Below are positions 6,735-10,048 of a stretch of DNA of 10,048 bases, one piece after another; within the stretch, counting starts at the first letter, position 1, and each line of letters opens with the position of its first letter. The DNA comes from Porticoccaceae bacterium UBA1117. Lineage in GTDB: Bacteria > Pseudomonadota > Gammaproteobacteria > Pseudomonadales > Porticoccaceae. Below the pieces are notes generated by a model. The model was not told the DNA's origin, searched no databases, and saw nothing but the letters and a program-made list of their open reading frames with translations. The stretch is from positions 7,022-17,069 of the forward strand of contig DCBC01000023.1 in NCBI GenBank assembly GCA_002313335.1, written 5' to 3'. The translations under genes were made by a program, and so were the position numbers.

Positions 6735-7916
6735 ATGAATAATTTTGACGATATTCGTCCATTCAACGATAGTGAAGTGCCTGCGGCATTGGCCCGGCTA
6801 ATTGCCGATTCAGAGATGATGAATTTATTGTTATCTCGACAATTCCCTGTCCTTACCAAAATATTTCCTGGAATTTTCAACCTGCTTGCTCGTCCACTTT
6901 TGCGCCGTAGTTTGCGTAAATTGACTAAAGGCGTGTCGACCATAAGTGACTTTCAGCATCATATGACAAGTCGTCTTGTTGATGTATTACAAAAAAGTAC
7001 CGATAACTATGCGTTCTCAGGTCTAGAGGGTCTAGACTCAGATCGTGCTTATTTATTCATGAGCAACCACCGTGACATCGCACTAGATCCAGCCATTATT
7101 TGCTTAGGCTTAACATCAGCAGGTCGAAATACGGTACGCATTGCCATTGGTGATAACTTACTGAGCAAACCCTTCGCCTCAGATCTCATGAGGGTTAATC
7201 GTAGCTTTATTGTTAAACGCTCAGTCTCCGGCCGCAGAGAAAAGCTGGAAGCTCTAAAAAAGCTATCGCGTTATATCCGGCATAGCGTGAGTCAAGAGGA
7301 GGTGTCTATTTGGATCGCTCAAGCTGAGGGTCGAGCTAAGGACGGAAACGATAGAACCGATACAGCATTATTAAAAATGCTCGCGTTATCTAGGAATCCG
7401 GAGCAATCATTTGCTCAAGCGACCGGTGAGTTAAATGTAATTCCGGTGTCCATCTCTTATGAGTATGACCCCTGTGATAGTGATAAAGCGGGCGAACTCT
7501 ATGCTCAGCAAAATGGAATGACCTATACCAAAGATCCGTTTGAAGATTTAGACAGTATCCAAAAAGGGTTTGTTGACTATAAGGGGCGTATTCAAGTGAC
7601 ATTTGGTGAGGCGGTGACTGATAAATACGAAAGTGCCGATTTACTAGCCGCTGAGATTGACCGCCAAATCCATTGTAACTACATGTTATTTCCAACTAAC
7701 ATTATTGCCTGGAAAATACACTCTGATAGTGTTGATCAAGGGGTACTTGACGCTCTAGAGAAACAATGGCCAGAGGAAGATTGGGCGGCGGCGGCACTTC
7801 GCTTTGAAACGCGAATTAATCAAATGCCTCAAGATCATCGGCCAATCGCTATTGCCGCGTATGCCGCGCCTGTTAATAGTCAATTGCTCTATTCTTCTCA
7901 GATCCAGGAGCTTTAA
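6735..7916 (+). CDS. Glycerol-phosphate acyltransferase family protein (PlsC/PlsB-like)
   Basis: This 393-residue protein probably transfers a fatty acyl chain to a glycerol-phosphate-type acceptor at the inner membrane. The acyltransferase blocks appear in order: block I SNHRDIALDP (110-119), block II around RVNRSFIVKRS (153-163), block III QAEGRAKDG (196-204) and block IV NVIPVSISYEYDP (234-246). Block I is odd: the catalytic His (H112) and Asp (D118) are five residues apart (HX5D) instead of the usual HX4D, with another Asp at D114. A hydrophobic stretch at 36-56 could associate with the membrane. Residues from about 250 to the end contain no motif I can name. The N-terminal IRPFNDSEVPAAL fits related proteins I remember, which supports this ATG despite a weak ribosome-binding site. 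The exact substrate (glycerol-3-phosphate, lyso-phosphatidate or another) is not visible. Its stop lies 3 bases before dinG. Confidence 0.82.
   Translation: MNNFDDIRPFNDSEVPAALARLIADSEMMNLLLSRQFPVLTKIFPGIFNLLARPLLRRSLRKLTKGVSTISDFQHHMTSRLVDVLQKSTDNYAFSGLEGLDSDRAYLFMSNHRDIALDPAIICLGLTSAGRNTVRIAIGDNLLSKPFASDLMRVNRSFIVKRSVSGRREKLEALKKLSRYIRHSVSQEEVSIWIAQAEGRAKDGNDRTDTALLKMLALSRNPEQSFAQATGELNVIPVSISYEYDPCDSDKAGELYAQQNGMTYTKDPFEDLDSIQKGFVDYKGRIQVTFGEAVTDKYESADLLAAEIDRQIHCNYMLFPTNIIAWKIHSDSVDQGVLDALEKQWPEEDWAAAALRFETRINQMPQDHRPIAIAAYAAPVNSQLLYSSQIQEL
7906..7910 (+). promoter_or_regulatory. Ribosome-binding site for dinG inside the acyltransferase gene
   Basis: AGGAG at 7906-7910 lies within the last codons of the acyltransferase gene, 9 bases before the TTG at 7920 and 12 before a second TTG at 7923. 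The spacing favours the first TTG. The position suggests translational coupling, because ribosomes ending the upstream gene at 7914-7916 stop beside the dinG start. Confidence 0.75.
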
Positions 7917-7919
7917 CTT

Positions 7920-10022
7920 TTGTTGGATTCTGATGTCAAAGACACGATTCAACAGGGCTACCGCCAATTCTTAAATAGTCGCGAACTTAGTCCAAGACTT
8001 GGTCAAAAGCAGATGGTGGCGGCTATTGCTAATAGTCTTAGCAATGATGATCCGGACAAACGCTTATCGGTGATAGAGGCCGGAACGGGTACCGGTAAGA
8101 CTGTTGGTTACCTTATTGCCGCTCTGCCCATCGCCAGAGCCCTTAAAAAGACCGTCGTTGTGTCCACTGGAACGATTGCGCTGCAAGAGCAGCTAATCAA
8201 CAAAGATATCCCCGAACTTTTAGAATCCTGTGAATGGGACTATAGCTGTGCGCTGGTTAAGGGTCGTGGCCGCTATGCATGTAATCTCCGCATGGAACAG
8301 TATCTTGACTCTCTTAAAGCTAAAGATGCTGGGGTTTTCTTGTTCGAAAATGATCAGCAGTTTAACCCGAATGCACAAACAGAAAGTCTGTATAGAGAGA
8401 TGTGGGATGCACTTGAAGACGGCTCTTGGAATGGAGATCGAGACTCTTGGGATACTCACATCAAAGATATGGAGTGGAGTGCGCTAACGGTTGATCGGCG
8501 TCAATGTACGGGTAGGCGATGCCGGTTTGTTAATCAGTGTCCGTTTTTTAAGGCACGCGCCGATATCGAAGAGAGCGAAGTCATTGTTGCTAACCATGAC
8601 TTGGTGATGGCAGATCTTGCTTTAGGAGGCGGCGCTATATTACCCCCTCCGGAAGACTGTATTTATATTTGTGACGAGGGCCATAGGCTTGGTGACACAG
8701 CGATTAGGCATTTTGGTGCTGAATGCCGAATCAATAGTACTTTGGCCTGGTTGGAGAGAATCCCCAAACAATGTAAGGGGCAGGCACCCATTTTCGCCAA
8801 AGATACAGGGTTGATCGAGCAACTGCCGCGAATCGAGAGAGAAGCGAGTAAAATTAGTGAATTATTGTCAATAGCGTATCCATTACTAAAAGAGCAGCTA
8901 GATACCTCCGATGATTACGAAGGACGGTTTCGTTTTGCTCATGGTGATGTAGGCGTCACTATTCGTGATATAGCCTCGCAAATCACACTACAAACAAGTG
9001 GCTGGTTGGGTCGTCTTGAAGTGTTAGAAGATACTTTAAGCGAGGCGCTCAGCGACAGACAATATTCAGTGGCAATACCTGACATTGAGTTGTTTTATCA
9101 ACAAGTAGGCACTTGGCTCTCCGGTGCTGAAAGATTAGTCTCGCTGTGGGATCGATTGCACCGAGAGCTAAAGCAAGACTCTATCCCTATGGCATGTTGG
9201 TTGAAAATTGAAGATACCAGCGGCGGCAATGTTGATATCTCGGTCAATGCGAGCCCCATTCAAGCGGCAGAAATCCTCCGTGATAGCCTTTGGGGCAATT
9301 GTTATGCAGCGGTAGTAACCTCAGCGACACTAAGATCTCTCGGTAACTTCAGTACTCTGCAAAGAGAAACAGGCATTCCCGATTCTGCACATTTTTTATC
9401 AGTTGCAGGCGCTTTTGATTATGCCAGCGCCGCAACAGTGAGAGTGCCGGCTGATGCCATAGAGGGTAATAAAGCCGAAGAGCATACACAGTATATCGTT
9501 GAGAACTTGGCATCTATGGTTGAAGATAAGGCTGGAACGCTAGTTTTGTTTTCTTCGAAAAAACAGATGGAGCAGGTTTTTGATGAACTGCCTAACGATT
9601 TGGCGAAGCTCATTTTGATCCAAGGCCAATATTCTAATAGAGAGATGGTTAGGCTGCATAAAGAGCGTATCGATCAGGGTCGCACCAGTGTGTTACTCGG
9701 TCTGGCGAGCTTTTCAGAGGGCGTCGACTTACCCGGCGACTATTGTCGTCATGTGGTAATTGCCAAGTTACCTTTTGCTGTTCCAAATGATCCCTTGCAG
9801 CAAGCTCTTGCCGAGTGGATTGAGTCTCGTGGCGGAAATTCTTTTTTTGACATTTCCCTTCCGCTGGCCTCTTTACGGCTGATTCAGGCGGCTGGGCGTT
9901 TGTTGCGTACAGAGTCAGATACAGGAACGGTAACCATTTTAGACAAGCGACTGATTACTAAGCGTTATGGTTCACAGCTGCTTAACTCATTGCCGCCTTT
10001 TAGGCGGGAAATTGGCCATTAA
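7920..10022 (+). CDS. dinG: ATP-dependent DNA helicase DinG (Fe-S, XPD-like superfamily 2)
   Basis: This 700-residue cytoplasmic helicase moves 5' to 3' on single-stranded DNA and, in the known family, resolves R-loops, D-loops and G-quadruplexes. Motifs are Walker A EAGTGTGKT (53-61), the DEAH-type box DEGH (252-255), motif III SATL (468-471) and motif VI QAAGRLLR (656-663). Four cysteines for a 4Fe-4S cluster, C121, C196, C201 and C207, repeat the E. coli pattern (C120, C194, C199, C205) closely. The stretch LALGGGAILPPPED (233-246) and the N-terminus MLDSDVKDTIQ resemble the Pseudomonas DinG form. The start codon is TTG, supported by AGGAG 9 bases upstream and by N-terminal similarity. An in-frame TAA two codons before it excludes a longer form. 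E. coli dinG is SOS-induced, but I see no LexA-type box (CTGT-N8-ACAG) close upstream. Transcription probably arrives from the preceding genes. Confidence 0.96.
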   Translation: MLDSDVKDTIQQGYRQFLNSRELSPRLGQKQMVAAIANSLSNDDPDKRLSVIEAGTGTGKTVGYLIAALPIARALKKTVVVSTGTIALQEQLINKDIPELLESCEWDYSCALVKGRGRYACNLRMEQYLDSLKAKDAGVFLFENDQQFNPNAQTESLYREMWDALEDGSWNGDRDSWDTHIKDMEWSALTVDRRQCTGRRCRFVNQCPFFKARADIEESEVIVANHDLVMADLALGGGAILPPPEDCIYICDEGHRLGDTAIRHFGAECRINSTLAWLERIPKQCKGQAPIFAKDTGLIEQLPRIEREASKISELLSIAYPLLKEQLDTSDDYEGRFRFAHGDVGVTIRDIASQITLQTSGWLGRLEVLEDTLSEALSDRQYSVAIPDIELFYQQVGTWLSGAERLVSLWDRLHRELKQDSIPMACWLKIEDTSGGNVDISVNASPIQAAEILRDSLWGNCYAAVVTSATLRSLGNFSTLQRETGIPDSAHFLSVAGAFDYASAATVRVPADAIEGNKAEEHTQYIVENLASMVEDKAGTLVLFSSKKQMEQVFDELPNDLAKLILIQGQYSNREMVRLHKERIDQGRTSVLLGLASFSEGVDLPGDYCRHVVIAKLPFAVPNDPLQQALAEWIESRGGNSFFDISLPLASLRLIQAAGRLLRTESDTGTVTILDKRLITKRYGSQLLNSLPPFRREIGH

Positions 10023-10048
10023 AGTGTCGTTGAGCAGATGAGTGGCAT

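Noticed and set aside
7390..7695. Minus-strand 101-residue frame inside the acyltransferase gene
   Set aside because: It is an antisense shadow of conserved acyltransferase blocks, with no family match.

Overview
The window reads as chromosomal DNA from a gammaproteobacterium, probably a marine or Pseudomonas/Cellvibrio-like lineage. The evidence is an SbcB exonuclease I whose catalytic residues sit at a constant offset from those of E. coli, an E. coli-type aspartate carbamoyltransferase, and a DinG helicase resembling the Pseudomonas form. I infer this from remembered protein families, so the lineage below class level is uncertain. Every gene I can support is on the + strand.

Left part (1-2402), A/T-rich and loosely packed. 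It opens with the 3' end of an unrecognised gene. About 670 bases without a convincing gene follow, holding one striking feature, a perfect 19-bp hairpin with no T-tract. Next comes an AraC-family regulator with a degenerate receiver-like N-terminal domain. Behind it is a decayed chaperonin locus: a good Shine-Dalgarno site and an ATG that look like the start of groES run almost directly into the last codons of groEL, which keep the Gly/Met-rich tail and a Rho-independent terminator. This looks like the scar of a deletion inside a groESL operon.

Middle (2403-4140). A 212-residue multi-pass membrane protein of the PuuD urate-oxidase N-terminal family stands alone, with its own -10 element and a strong terminator. 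A second -10 element precedes a single-pass membrane coiled-coil protein of unknown function.

Right part (4141-10048), densely packed. The order is sbcB (3'-5' ssDNA exonuclease), pyrB (pyrimidine synthesis), a PlsC/PlsB-like acyltransferase and dinG (Fe-S 5'-3' helicase). The gaps shrink from 60 to 29 to 3 bases, which suggests co-transcription at least from pyrB to dinG. The two DNA-processing enzymes flank two metabolic genes, so the cluster is not one pathway. Both pyrB and dinG begin with TTG, each supported by a Shine-Dalgarno site and by homology at the N-terminus. I found no CRISPR array, tRNA, rRNA or intact mobile element. The most notable points are the groESL deletion remnant, the perfect hairpin, a possible operator dyad, the cytochrome-less PuuD-like protein and the unusual catalytic spacing in the acyltransferase. 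I do not see a new multi-gene system.
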